Source: Acidimicrobiia bacterium
GTDB lineage: Bacteria; Actinomycetota; Acidimicrobiia; Spongiisociales; ZC4RG35
DNA length: 14,836 nt
Direction: 5' to 3'
Assembly (NCBI GenBank): GCA_029865445.1
Contig: JAOUGY010000060.1
Location: forward strand, 1-14,836
In this document: piece by piece, positions 6,400-13,019 of the stretch
Numbering within the stretch: position 1 is the first letter of the stretch
Layout: each line of letters opens with the position of its first letter
The notes under the pieces: model-generated
What the model saw: the letters and a program-made list of their open reading frames with translations, nothing else
What the model was told of the DNA's origin: nothing
The model's database searches: none
Made by a program: the position numbers and the translations under genes

Positions 6400-7108
6400 A
6401 AGCGGTGGGGAAGAACAGCGTCAGCAGTGTCAGCGTGTTGAACCCCGCGTGCATGAATATCGCCGGTCCCAGCCGTCGGGTTCGAACGGTCACCCGGGCG
6501 AGTATCCAGCCCACGATGAACAGTTGTGCCAGCGTCACGAGCCCGGCCCATGTGTTGCCGCCTTCGATCCCAAGCCAGTGGAGCACGCTGAAGATGGCGG
6601 CCGTGACGATCTGAGCGCCTCTGTCGTCGAGGCGGCGACGCGTTGCATGCAGGAGCACACCCCGGAACGTGAGCTCTTCGGCGATGGGTGTCAGGAGGCC
6701 GACGGACAGCACGATCGCGATCCGTGAACCGAGGGCGGTGATCCCCGAGATCTCGTTGGCCACCACCTGGGTCGGGCCATCCGATTGAACGAACTCGGCG
6801 ATCGGTGCAAACGCGATCGCCAGGGCCAGTTGGAGGCCGACTCCGCCCAGCAGGTACAGGCCGTCGCTCGGCTCGACCACGAAACCCAGGTCGGCGAGCG
6901 AGGCGGAACGCCTCCGGGTGACGGCGACACATCCCAAAGCCAGTCCCGAGGCCATCGCGACCGCACCGATCACGATCGTGGGGCCTGCTTCCAAGCCTCC
7001 GAACGTCGCGAGAAGTGTGACGGCGATGGCGCTCAGATAGCCGCACAAGATCACGAGGGTGAAATCGGCGAAGCCCCAGGGAACGTCGGATCTCTGCTCG
7101 AGCACCAT
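6398..7108 (-). CDS. CPBP-family intramembrane glutamic metalloprotease
   Basis: A 236-residue membrane protein with about seven to eight hydrophobic helices and the three CPBP (Abi/Rce1-like) motifs: EExxxR at Glu144-Glu145-Arg149 (AEELTFRG), FxxxH at Phe173-His177 (FSVLH), and HxxxN at His220-Asn224 (HAGFN). These residues form the active site of Rce1-type proteases, so catalysis should be intact. The substrate is unknown; bacterial members have been linked to bacteriocin immunity, protein maturation and regulatory proteolysis, none of which the neighbours indicate. The gene is convergent with trpS and divergent from guaB3. A -10-like TAACCT at 7117-7112 lies 3 nt before the ATG at 7108 but 6 nt before the GTG at 7105, so the start may be the second codon on a leaderless mRNA; this changes the protein by one residue. 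Confidence 0.9.
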   Translation of the reverse strand: MVLEQRSDVPWGFADFTLVILCGYLSAIAVTLLATFGGLEAGPTIVIGAVAMASGLALGCVAVTRRRSASLADLGFVVEPSDGLYLLGGVGLQLALAIAFAPIAEFVQSDGPTQVVANEISGITALGSRIAIVLSVGLLTPIAEELTFRGVLLHATRRRLDDRGAQIVTAAIFSVLHWLGIEGGNTWAGLVTLAQLFIVGWILARVTVRTRRLGPAIFMHAGFNTLTLLTLFFPTA

Positions 7109-7139
7109 CAGAGGTTACCGATCCCGTGATGGCCCGGTC

Positions 7140-7165
7140 TTGACGAACTACACGCGTGGTACTCT
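7140..7165 (+). promoter_or_regulatory. Candidate guaB3-guaA promoter
   Basis: TTGACG (7140-7145) resembles a -35 box and TACTCT (7160-7165) a TANNNT -10 box, but the 14-nt spacer is short, so one of the two may be mis-assigned. A start site near 7172 would give a leader of about 20 nt carrying the GGAGGAA ribosome binding site at 7184-7190. No riboswitch-like structure fits in this leader. Confidence 0.35.
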
Positions 7166-7194
7166 CAATCGCTCCACGAGGGCGGAGGAAATAC

Positions 7195-8352
7195 GTGGAG
7201 ATCGATATCGGTATCGGCAAGTCGGGTCGGCGTGCCTACGGGTTCGACGACATCGCCATCGTTCCCAGCCGTCGGACCCGGGATCCCGAGGACATCGACA
7301 TTTCCTGGCAACTCGACGCCTTTCGGTTCGAACTCCCGATGATGGGATCGGCGATGGACGGAGCGCTGAGCCCGGCCACCGCCATCGAGATCGGCCGGCT
7401 CGGGGGTCTGGGCGTTCTCAACCTCGAGGGCCTGTGGTCTCGGTACGAGGATCCGATGCCCTACTTCGAGGAGATCGCCGAACTCGAGGCCGAGAAGGCC
7501 ACGCGGCGCATGCAGGAGATCTACCTGGAGCCGATCAACCCCGACCTCATTGGACAGCGTGTCACCGAACTCCGGAGTGCCGGGATCATCAGCGCCGCCT
7601 CGTTGACGCCCCAGCGCGTGGAAGAGCTGGCACCTCATGCACTGGGTGCCGGGCTCGACATTCTCGTCATTCAGGGCACCGTGGTGTCAGCCGAACACGT
7701 GTCCTCCAAGGGAGGCGTTCTCGACCTTCGCAAGTTCGTGGCCGAGTGCGACGCACCGGTCATCCTCGGTGGATGTGCCAGCTATTCGACCGCCCTTCAC
7801 CTCATGCGCACCGGCGCAGCCGGGATCCTCGTGGGTGTCGGTCCCGGCGCCGCGTGCACGACGCGCGGCGTCCTCGGGGTAGGGGTACCGCAGGCGACCG
7901 CGATCGCAGACGCCGCGGGGGCACGGATCAGATACCTCGATGAGACGGGCCGCTACGTGCATGTGATCGCAGACGGCGGCATGCGCACCGGTGGAGACGT
8001 CGCCAAGGCGATTGCCTGCGGGGCTGACGCCGTGATGATCGGCTCGCCGTTGGCGGGTGCCGTCGAGGCGCCGGGGGCTGGGTACCACTGGGGGATGGCG
8101 ACTTTCCATCCGACGCTCCCGCGGGGAGCCCGCGTCCAGACCGGGACCCTGGGGACCCTCGAAGAGATCCTCCTCGGCCCGGCACACGAGAACGACGGGC
8201 GGCGCAACCTGTTCGGCGCTCTCCGGGTGTCGATGGCGACGTGCGGGTACTCCGACGTCAAAGAATTCCAAAAGGCCGAAGTGATGGTTGCCCCCTCGCT
8301 GCAGACGGAAGGCAAGTCGTTGCAGCGGTCCCAGGGCGTGGGAATGGGGTGA
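7195..8352 (+). CDS. guaB3: IMP dehydrogenase family protein, GuaB3 type
   Basis: A 385-residue TIM-barrel protein of the IMP dehydrogenase/GMP reductase family. The N-terminal signature GRRAYGFDDIAIVPSRRTRD (11-30) and length match the actinobacterial and cyanobacterial GuaB3 group, which lacks the CBS domains found in most true IMP dehydrogenases. The catalytic loop GVGPGAACTTRG (214-225) keeps the nucleophilic Cys221 that attacks C2 of IMP, and ADGGMRTGGDVAKA (259-272) is the phosphate-binding region. The start is GTG 7195, 4 nt after GGAGGAA; an upstream in-frame start at 7156 has no such site. The stop overlaps guaA as GTGA, so the two are co-translated and the product should act in guanine nucleotide synthesis. 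The reaction of GuaB3 enzymes is less settled than that of GuaB, and a canonical guaB is not in this window. Confidence 0.93.
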   Translation: MEIDIGIGKSGRRAYGFDDIAIVPSRRTRDPEDIDISWQLDAFRFELPMMGSAMDGALSPATAIEIGRLGGLGVLNLEGLWSRYEDPMPYFEEIAELEAEKATRRMQEIYLEPINPDLIGQRVTELRSAGIISAASLTPQRVEELAPHALGAGLDILVIQGTVVSAEHVSSKGGVLDLRKFVAECDAPVILGGCASYSTALHLMRTGAAGILVGVGPGAACTTRGVLGVGVPQATAIADAAGARIRYLDETGRYVHVIADGGMRTGGDVAKAIACGADAVMIGSPLAGAVEAPGAGYHWGMATFHPTLPRGARVQTGTLGTLEEILLGPAHENDGRRNLFGALRVSMATCGYSDVKEFQKAEVMVAPSLQTEGKSLQRSQGVGMG

Positions 8353-9905
8353 CCGACGGGGCAGGCACCTCCGGTGCATTCGACACGGTGCTGGTCCTCG
8401 ACTTCGGGGCCCAGTACGCCCAGCTCATAGCGCGGCGGGTCCGTGAGGCGCGGGTCCATTCCGAGATCGTTCCACGCGACATCACGGCCGCCGAGGTGCG
8501 CGCCCGGCGTCCGATAGGGATCATCCTCTCGGGTGGACCGGCATCGGTGTACGCCGACGACGCCTACCGGGTCGACCCCGAGATCTTCGAGCTGGGGATT
8601 CCCGTGCTCGGCATCTGCTACGGCCATCAACTGGTTGCCCAGACCCTGGGCGGGACGGTGGCGAACACGGGCACAGGCGAATACGGGAAGACTCCGCTGT
8701 CCATCAAGGCGCCGGGCAGCCTCTTCCGAGGCCTGCCGGAGACTCAGGACGTGTGGATGAGTCACCGCGACAGCGTGGCGGTGGCGCCTCCCGGTTTCGA
8801 CGCATTGGCGACGACGCCGGGCGCGGCGGTGGCGGCGATGGAGAATCGGGAGCGCCGGATCTACGGCGTGCAATTCCACCCCGAGGTCGCCCACACCCCC
8901 CGAGGCCAGGAGGTCTTGGAGCGCTTCCTCTTCGACGGGTGCTCGGCACGACCAACGTGGACCCGGCACTCGATCATCGAAGAGCAGATAGCGGCGGTGC
9001 GCGCCCAGGTCGGCGACGCCAAGGTGATCTGTGCGCTGTCTGGCGGCGTCGACTCGTCGGTGGCGGCGGCGCTGGTACACGAGGCGATCGGGGATCAACT
9101 CACGTGTATCTTCGTCGACCACGGCCTCCTGCGACAGGGGGAGCCGGAACAGGTCGAAGAGACGTTCCGGGGTCACTTCCACATCAACCTCGTTCACGTG
9201 AAGGCCGCCGACCGGTTCCTCGGATTGCTGGCGGGTGTCACCGACCCGGAGACCAAACGCAAGATCATCGGCGAGACGTTCATTCGGGTTTTCGAGGATG
9301 TGGCGAGCGAACACGCAGACGCCAGGTTCCTCGTCCAGGGAACCCTCTATCCGGATGTGATCGAGTCCGGCACGAAGGATGCCGCCAAGATCAAGAGTCA
9401 TCACAACGTGGGTGGTCTGCCCGACGACATGGAGTTCGAGCTCATCGAGCCGCTTCGTGATCTGTTCAAGGACGAAGTGCGAGCCGTCGGGACCGAACTC
9501 GGTTTGCCGGAGGAAATCGTCTGGCGCCAACCCTTCCCCGGTCCCGGTCTGGCCGTGAGGGTCATCGGAGAGGTCACGCCAGAGCGTCTGGACATCCTTC
9601 GACAGGCCGACGCGGTGGTCACCGAGGAGATCCGGCGCGCCGGAATGGAACGGGAGATCTGGCAGGCGTTCGGTGTGTTGCCCGGCATCAAATCGGTCGG
9701 CGTGCAAGGCGACGGGCGGACCTACGCGTACCCGTTGATCGTCAGGGCGGTCACCAGCGAGGATGCGATGACCGCCGATTGGGCCCGCCTTCCCTACGAG
9801 GTGCTCGAGCGCATCTCGAATAGGGTCATCAACGAGGTCGAAGGAATCAACAGGGTGGCCTACGACATCTCCTCGAAACCACCGGCAACGATCGAGTGGG
9901 AGTGA
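8349..9905 (+). CDS. guaA: GMP synthase (glutamine-hydrolysing)
   Basis: Converts XMP, glutamine and ATP to GMP, the last step of de novo GMP synthesis. The 518-residue protein has a class I glutamine amidotransferase domain at the N-terminus with nucleophile Cys90 in GICYGHQL and the partners His177 and Glu179 in VQFHPEV, then an ATP-pyrophosphatase domain with the P-loop SGGVDSS (231-237) and the C-terminal dimerization domain ending KPPATIEWE, the standard GuaA terminus. The chosen GTG at 8349 overlaps the guaB3 stop (GTGA) and follows a purine-rich GGGAATGGG; an in-frame start at 8241 would add 36 residues inside guaB3 with no homology to GuaA. The gene should depend on upstream translation and the guaB3 promoter. 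Length and motifs are complete. Confidence 0.97.
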   Translation: MTDGAGTSGAFDTVLVLDFGAQYAQLIARRVREARVHSEIVPRDITAAEVRARRPIGIILSGGPASVYADDAYRVDPEIFELGIPVLGICYGHQLVAQTLGGTVANTGTGEYGKTPLSIKAPGSLFRGLPETQDVWMSHRDSVAVAPPGFDALATTPGAAVAAMENRERRIYGVQFHPEVAHTPRGQEVLERFLFDGCSARPTWTRHSIIEEQIAAVRAQVGDAKVICALSGGVDSSVAAALVHEAIGDQLTCIFVDHGLLRQGEPEQVEETFRGHFHINLVHVKAADRFLGLLAGVTDPETKRKIIGETFIRVFEDVASEHADARFLVQGTLYPDVIESGTKDAAKIKSHHNVGGLPDDMEFELIEPLRDLFKDEVRAVGTELGLPEEIVWRQPFPGPGLAVRVIGEVTPERLDILRQADAVVTEEIRRAGMEREIWQAFGVLPGIKSVGVQGDGRTYAYPLIVRAVTSEDAMTADWARLPYEVLERISNRVINEVEGINRVAYDISSKPPATIEWE

Positions 9906-9909
9906 CGGC

Positions 9910-9936
9910 TCAAGTCAGACGCAACCGGGCCGATAC
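9910..9936 (+). promoter_or_regulatory. Sigma-28 (FliA/WhiG)-type promoter before CheA-like gene
   Basis: TCAAGTCA (9910-9917) and GCCGATAC (9929-9936) are separated by exactly 11 nt. The sigma-28 consensus is TAAAGTTT, 11 nt, GCCGATAA, so the boxes match at 5 of 8 and 7 of 8 positions with the correct spacing. WhiG and actinobacterial FliA recognise closely similar sequences. The start would fall around 9943, just before the ATG at 9949; GAGG at 9941-9944 may serve as a ribosome binding site. The gene behind it is a CheA-type kinase, the class of gene expected under this sigma factor. Confidence 0.6.
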
Positions 9937-9948
9937 CACTGAGGCACC

Positions 9949-12012
9949 ATGGATTGGGCGGATTCCGAAGAGCTGATGGAGATCTACCTGCACGAGGTGG
10001 ATCAGCGGAGCGAATCGTTGACGGAAGGGGCGACGGCCCTTGCCAACGGCACGCTCGACTCGGCGCGCCACGAAGAACTCGTTCGCGACGCACACACCCT
10101 CAAAGGTTCGTCGCACATGGTCGGCAAGCCGGAGGTCGGTGAGGCGGCCGCCGTCCTCGAAAGAGCCTGGAAGCACGTCCGGCAAGCCAGCAAGACCAAT
10201 CTCCCGGTCCTCGGCTCGGCGATGTTGGAAGCGACCCGGGCGATGCACACCGCGGCTCGGGAACGCGAGCCCGGACCTGTACTTCACGACGCTTCGCGCC
10301 GTCTATCCAAGCTGCTGGAGGATGAATCCTCGGAGCCTCCGCAAGGTCCTCCCGTCACCTCGGAATCTGACATCCCGGTCAACGAACTTGTGTCCACACC
10401 GGTAGAGCACGATTCGGGTGCGAATACCTTGGGGGGGCTGCTCCCGTCCTTGGAGGCGGACCTCGAAGGCGCCGTGATGCGTGTCGACACGGGCGATCTC
10501 TACACCCTCATCAACCGGATCGTCGAAATCGGTATCGAGGTCCAGTCTCTCGATGACCTCGCGCTCGTGTCGTTCGGGGACGAGGGAGGAATGCTCGAGG
10601 GATGGCAGTCCCAGATCTCGAGAATGGTTCGCGAGCTCGGTGACCTGCAGCGGACGGCGGTGTCTCTCGTCAACGTGCCGCTGGCGGAGGCCATCGAGAC
10701 CTTCCCACAGTTCGTTCGATTCCTGGGGCGACGGCTCAACAAGTCGGTTCGTCTCGACATCTCCGGTGCGGACGTGCACATCGACAGACAGATCGTCGAT
10801 TTGATGCGTGAGCCCCTCCGGCACCTGATCGTCAACGCTGTCGACCACGGACTCGAAACCGAGGAGGAGCGGGCCGCCGCCGGCAAGCCCGCCCGGGGTA
10901 CGGTGAGCTTGAATGCCCGGATCGAAGACGATCGACTGATCGTCAGCGTGTCGGACGACGGACGAGGTGTGGATTGGGAGGCGGTCAGCAACCGCGCCCG
11001 CCATGAGGGGCTGCCGACGTCGGTTTCCGAGCTGCGTAGTCACTTGCTGAGGTCAGGGTTCACCACGGAGCCCGTCGTTTCCGACTTCTCCGGAACCGGA
11101 GAAGGCCTCGCGCTGCTCGCCGACGCCGTGGACAAGGTGTCGGGAAGCGTCATGATCACCAGCGAGGAGGGCCGGGGGACGACAGTGATGGTCGACCTGC
11201 CGGTGTCGCTCGTGCTCCAGAGGATCGTGACCGTCGCCTCCGGCTCCCAGGTCCTCGGGCTGGCCGAGGCAGCGGTCATCGACACGGTTCCCATCACCGA
11301 GGGCTCGATTGCAGCCACCTCCGCCGGCAAAGAGCTGGTGTTCGACGACGAACGGATTCCATACCTCTCACTCGCCGCCGCCGTCGGACTCGGCGATGAC
11401 GAGAACGACCGTGACGCACTCATCTTGTCGACCCGGTCAGGGTTGGTTGCCACCGGTGTGGGAGAGATCCTCGGCAGCAGGAACGTGGCGGTGAAAGGCG
11501 TTGGTCCAATCCTCGAAGACTCCGACCACATTGCGGGGGCTGCTTTCCTGGGCGGAGGTCAGGTCCTCGTGATCGCCGACCATCATCACCTCGGTGCCCT
11601 GGCCCGCAGGGGTCCGCTCGCGCCCGCCGCGCGTCCGGTGGTGCTCGCGGTCGACGACTCCGCCGGGGTCCGGCAGCTGATCGCCGCAACCCTTCGAGGC
11701 AACGGGTTCGAGGTCGAAGTGGCCGGGAACGGTGACGAGGCGCGGACCATGCTGTTCGCCGGACATTTCGACGCCCTCGTGGTCGACTACTCGATGCCCG
11801 GGTCCAATGGAGCCGAACTCGTGGCATCGATCCGATCGGCAGGGGCGACGCTTCCGATCGTGATGGTTTCGGGTGTCGCCGAACCCGAGGACAAGGCCGC
11901 GGCCTGGCAGGCCGGCGTTGATGCGTATTTGAACAAATACGATCTGCGGAGGGGCGCGCTGACCGAGTCGATTCGCCGGTTGCTCGCCGAGCGAAGTTCA
12001 CCCCATGTGTGA
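9949..12012 (+). CDS. CheA-type hybrid histidine kinase (HPt-kinase-CheW-receiver)
   Basis: A 687-residue cytoplasmic signalling protein with the order HPt, dimerization, ATPase, CheW-like, receiver. The HPt domain (1-125) has phospho-acceptor His49 in DAHTLKGSS. A Pro/Ser-rich linker (126-165) replaces the P2 domain. The P3 region begins AVMRVDTGDLYTLINRIVEIG (175-195). The ATPase domain has the N-box HLIVNAVDHGLE (292-303), DDGRGVD (336-342), GFTT (370-373) and a changed G2 loop SGTGEGLALL where CheA usually has SGRGVGMDVV. The CheW-like domain spans about 418-548. The receiver (about 563-683) has Asp569/Asp570, phospho-acceptor Asp613 (VVDYSMPG), Ser641 and Lys663. This FrzE/ChpA-like layout can pass phosphate from His49 to its own receiver. 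No receptor, CheW, CheR or CheB gene is near; a membrane histidine kinase follows. Start ATG 9949 follows GAGG and a sigma-28-like promoter. A role in motility or development is inference. Confidence 0.92.
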   Translation: MDWADSEELMEIYLHEVDQRSESLTEGATALANGTLDSARHEELVRDAHTLKGSSHMVGKPEVGEAAAVLERAWKHVRQASKTNLPVLGSAMLEATRAMHTAAREREPGPVLHDASRRLSKLLEDESSEPPQGPPVTSESDIPVNELVSTPVEHDSGANTLGGLLPSLEADLEGAVMRVDTGDLYTLINRIVEIGIEVQSLDDLALVSFGDEGGMLEGWQSQISRMVRELGDLQRTAVSLVNVPLAEAIETFPQFVRFLGRRLNKSVRLDISGADVHIDRQIVDLMREPLRHLIVNAVDHGLETEEERAAAGKPARGTVSLNARIEDDRLIVSVSDDGRGVDWEAVSNRARHEGLPTSVSELRSHLLRSGFTTEPVVSDFSGTGEGLALLADAVDKVSGSVMITSEEGRGTTVMVDLPVSLVLQRIVTVASGSQVLGLAEAAVIDTVPITEGSIAATSAGKELVFDDERIPYLSLAAAVGLGDDENDRDALILSTRSGLVATGVGEILGSRNVAVKGVGPILEDSDHIAGAAFLGGGQVLVIADHHHLGALARRGPLAPAARPVVLAVDDSAGVRQLIAATLRGNGFEVEVAGNGDEARTMLFAGHFDALVVDYSMPGSNGAELVASIRSAGATLPIVMVSGVAEPEDKAAAWQAGVDAYLNKYDLRRGALTESIRRLLAERSSPHV

Positions 12013-12039
12013 CATCCGCCCCTCGCCGATGGCTATGTT
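12009..12039 (+). promoter_or_regulatory. Candidate promoter of the histidine kinase gene
   Basis: GTGACA (12009-12014), one mismatch from TTGACA, overlaps the stop of the CheA-like gene. TATGTT (12034-12039) fits TANNNT and ends 9 nt before the ATG at 12049. The 19-nt spacer is longer than ideal. The -10 position would give a leaderless or nearly leaderless mRNA; no strong ribosome binding site precedes the ATG. Confidence 0.4.
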
Positions 12040-12048
12040 CGGATAGGC

Positions 12049-12951
12049 ATGCTCCGCACTCTCGCGTCGACGTCCATCCTGGCCCAGGCCACCTGGTCTT
12101 CGGCCCTGCTGGTTGGTGTCGGGCTCACTGCGCTGGCAGCTGGTGCGGCTGCCGGGTTCAACGGATGGCGCTTGAAAGCTCGGTCGGCCGAACTGGCTTC
12201 GGAGGCGAAGGCGGATCTGGCCGAGGCGGATGCCATCAAGAACGACTTCGTGACCATGGTGAGCCATGAATTTCGGACCCCACTTGCGTCCATCGCCGGA
12301 TTTGCGCAGGTGCTCGGTTCGTGGCGCGATCTACCCGATGGCGAAATCGACGAGTTCCTCGGTGTGATCGGTCTCGAAACCAAGAAACTCGGAAACCTCG
12401 TCGAAGACGTGCTGGTCATCCCTCGCCTCGAGGCCGGGCGGCTCAAGCTCAACCCCGAGGTGTTCGACCTCTCTGCAGTCGTCTACGAGACCTCGAGCAT
12501 CGTTTTTCCCTCTGCCGGCGGCAAAGAGGTCTCCGTGTCGATCCCCGGCGGGATACCGGCGTGGGGCGATCCGAAGCGGGTCGAGCAAGTGATCCGAAAC
12601 CTCCTCGACAACGCCAACAAGTACGGTGGCGATCAGGTGCTCGTCGAAGGCTTCACGCTGGGTGATCACTTCGTGATCGTCGTCTCGGACAACGGCAAGG
12701 GCGTCCCCGACGATGCCACCGATCTGATCTTCGAACACTTTGAGCAGGTGTCGAAGGGTGACGCCCGGATCTCCCAGGGGATCGGGCTCGGGCTCCCGAT
12801 CGCGCGCCGGCTCGCCAGGGCGATGGGTGGCGACGTCTGGTACGAACGTCGGTTCCCGACCGGATCCAGATTCTGTGTTTCGATCACCCAGACCGAGGAG
12901 TCCGCAATGAGGGTCGTCGAAGAGAGGGAACGCCAGGCCGCCAACGCTTGA
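12049..12951 (+). CDS. Membrane-tethered sensor histidine kinase without a sensor domain
   Basis: A 300-residue HisKA/HATPase_c kinase. One hydrophobic helix (about residues 16-38) anchors it; a charged helical linker (42-66) leads straight into the H-box MVSHEFRTPLASIAGF (70-85) with phospho-acceptor His73. The ATPase domain has the N-box NLLDNANKYG (184-193), G1 DNGKGVP (214-220), F-box IFEHFEQ (227-233) and G2 GIGLGL (244-249), so catalysis should be intact. It lacks an extracellular loop, HAMP or PAS domain; the signal must come through the membrane segment or a partner. The C-terminal tail after residue 283 is charged and helical. No cognate response regulator gene adjoins it, but the receiver of the CheA hybrid, whose gene ends 36 nt upstream, is a possible target. 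A -10-like TATGTT ends 9 nt before the ATG. Confidence 0.93.
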   Translation: MLRTLASTSILAQATWSSALLVGVGLTALAAGAAAGFNGWRLKARSAELASEAKADLAEADAIKNDFVTMVSHEFRTPLASIAGFAQVLGSWRDLPDGEIDEFLGVIGLETKKLGNLVEDVLVIPRLEAGRLKLNPEVFDLSAVVYETSSIVFPSAGGKEVSVSIPGGIPAWGDPKRVEQVIRNLLDNANKYGGDQVLVEGFTLGDHFVIVVSDNGKGVPDDATDLIFEHFEQVSKGDARISQGIGLGLPIARRLARAMGGDVWYERRFPTGSRFCVSITQTEESAMRVVEERERQAANA

Positions 12952-13006
12952 CCCGGGGAGTGCCACGCCGAATGACACCCGTGGGGTTCTCGCCTCCGCG
13001 CTCGGG

Positions 13007-13012
13007 TACGAT
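13007..13012 (+). promoter_or_regulatory. -10-like hexamer TACGAT before helicase gene
   Basis: TACGAT ends 7 nt before the GTG at 13020, so the predicted start site coincides with the start codon and the mRNA would be leaderless. No good -35 box or ribosome binding site is seen in the 68-nt gap after the histidine kinase gene. Confidence 0.5.
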
Positions 13013-13019
13013 CCTTGCT

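Noticed and set aside
5619..7220. Open frame of 533 codons on the minus strand across trpS and the protease gene
   Set aside because: It overlaps trpS antisense and the protease gene in another frame, and has no family resemblance.
7953..9707. Long open frame (584 codons) on the minus strand across guaB3 and guaA
   Set aside because: It lies entirely opposite two certain genes, has Arg/His/Asp-rich low-complexity composition and no recognisable domain; such antisense frames are expected at this GC content.
12025..12032. GCCGATGG upstream of the histidine kinase as a second sigma-28 -10 box
   Set aside because: No -35-like sequence lies 11 nt upstream (TGTGTGAC there), unlike the site before the CheA hybrid.
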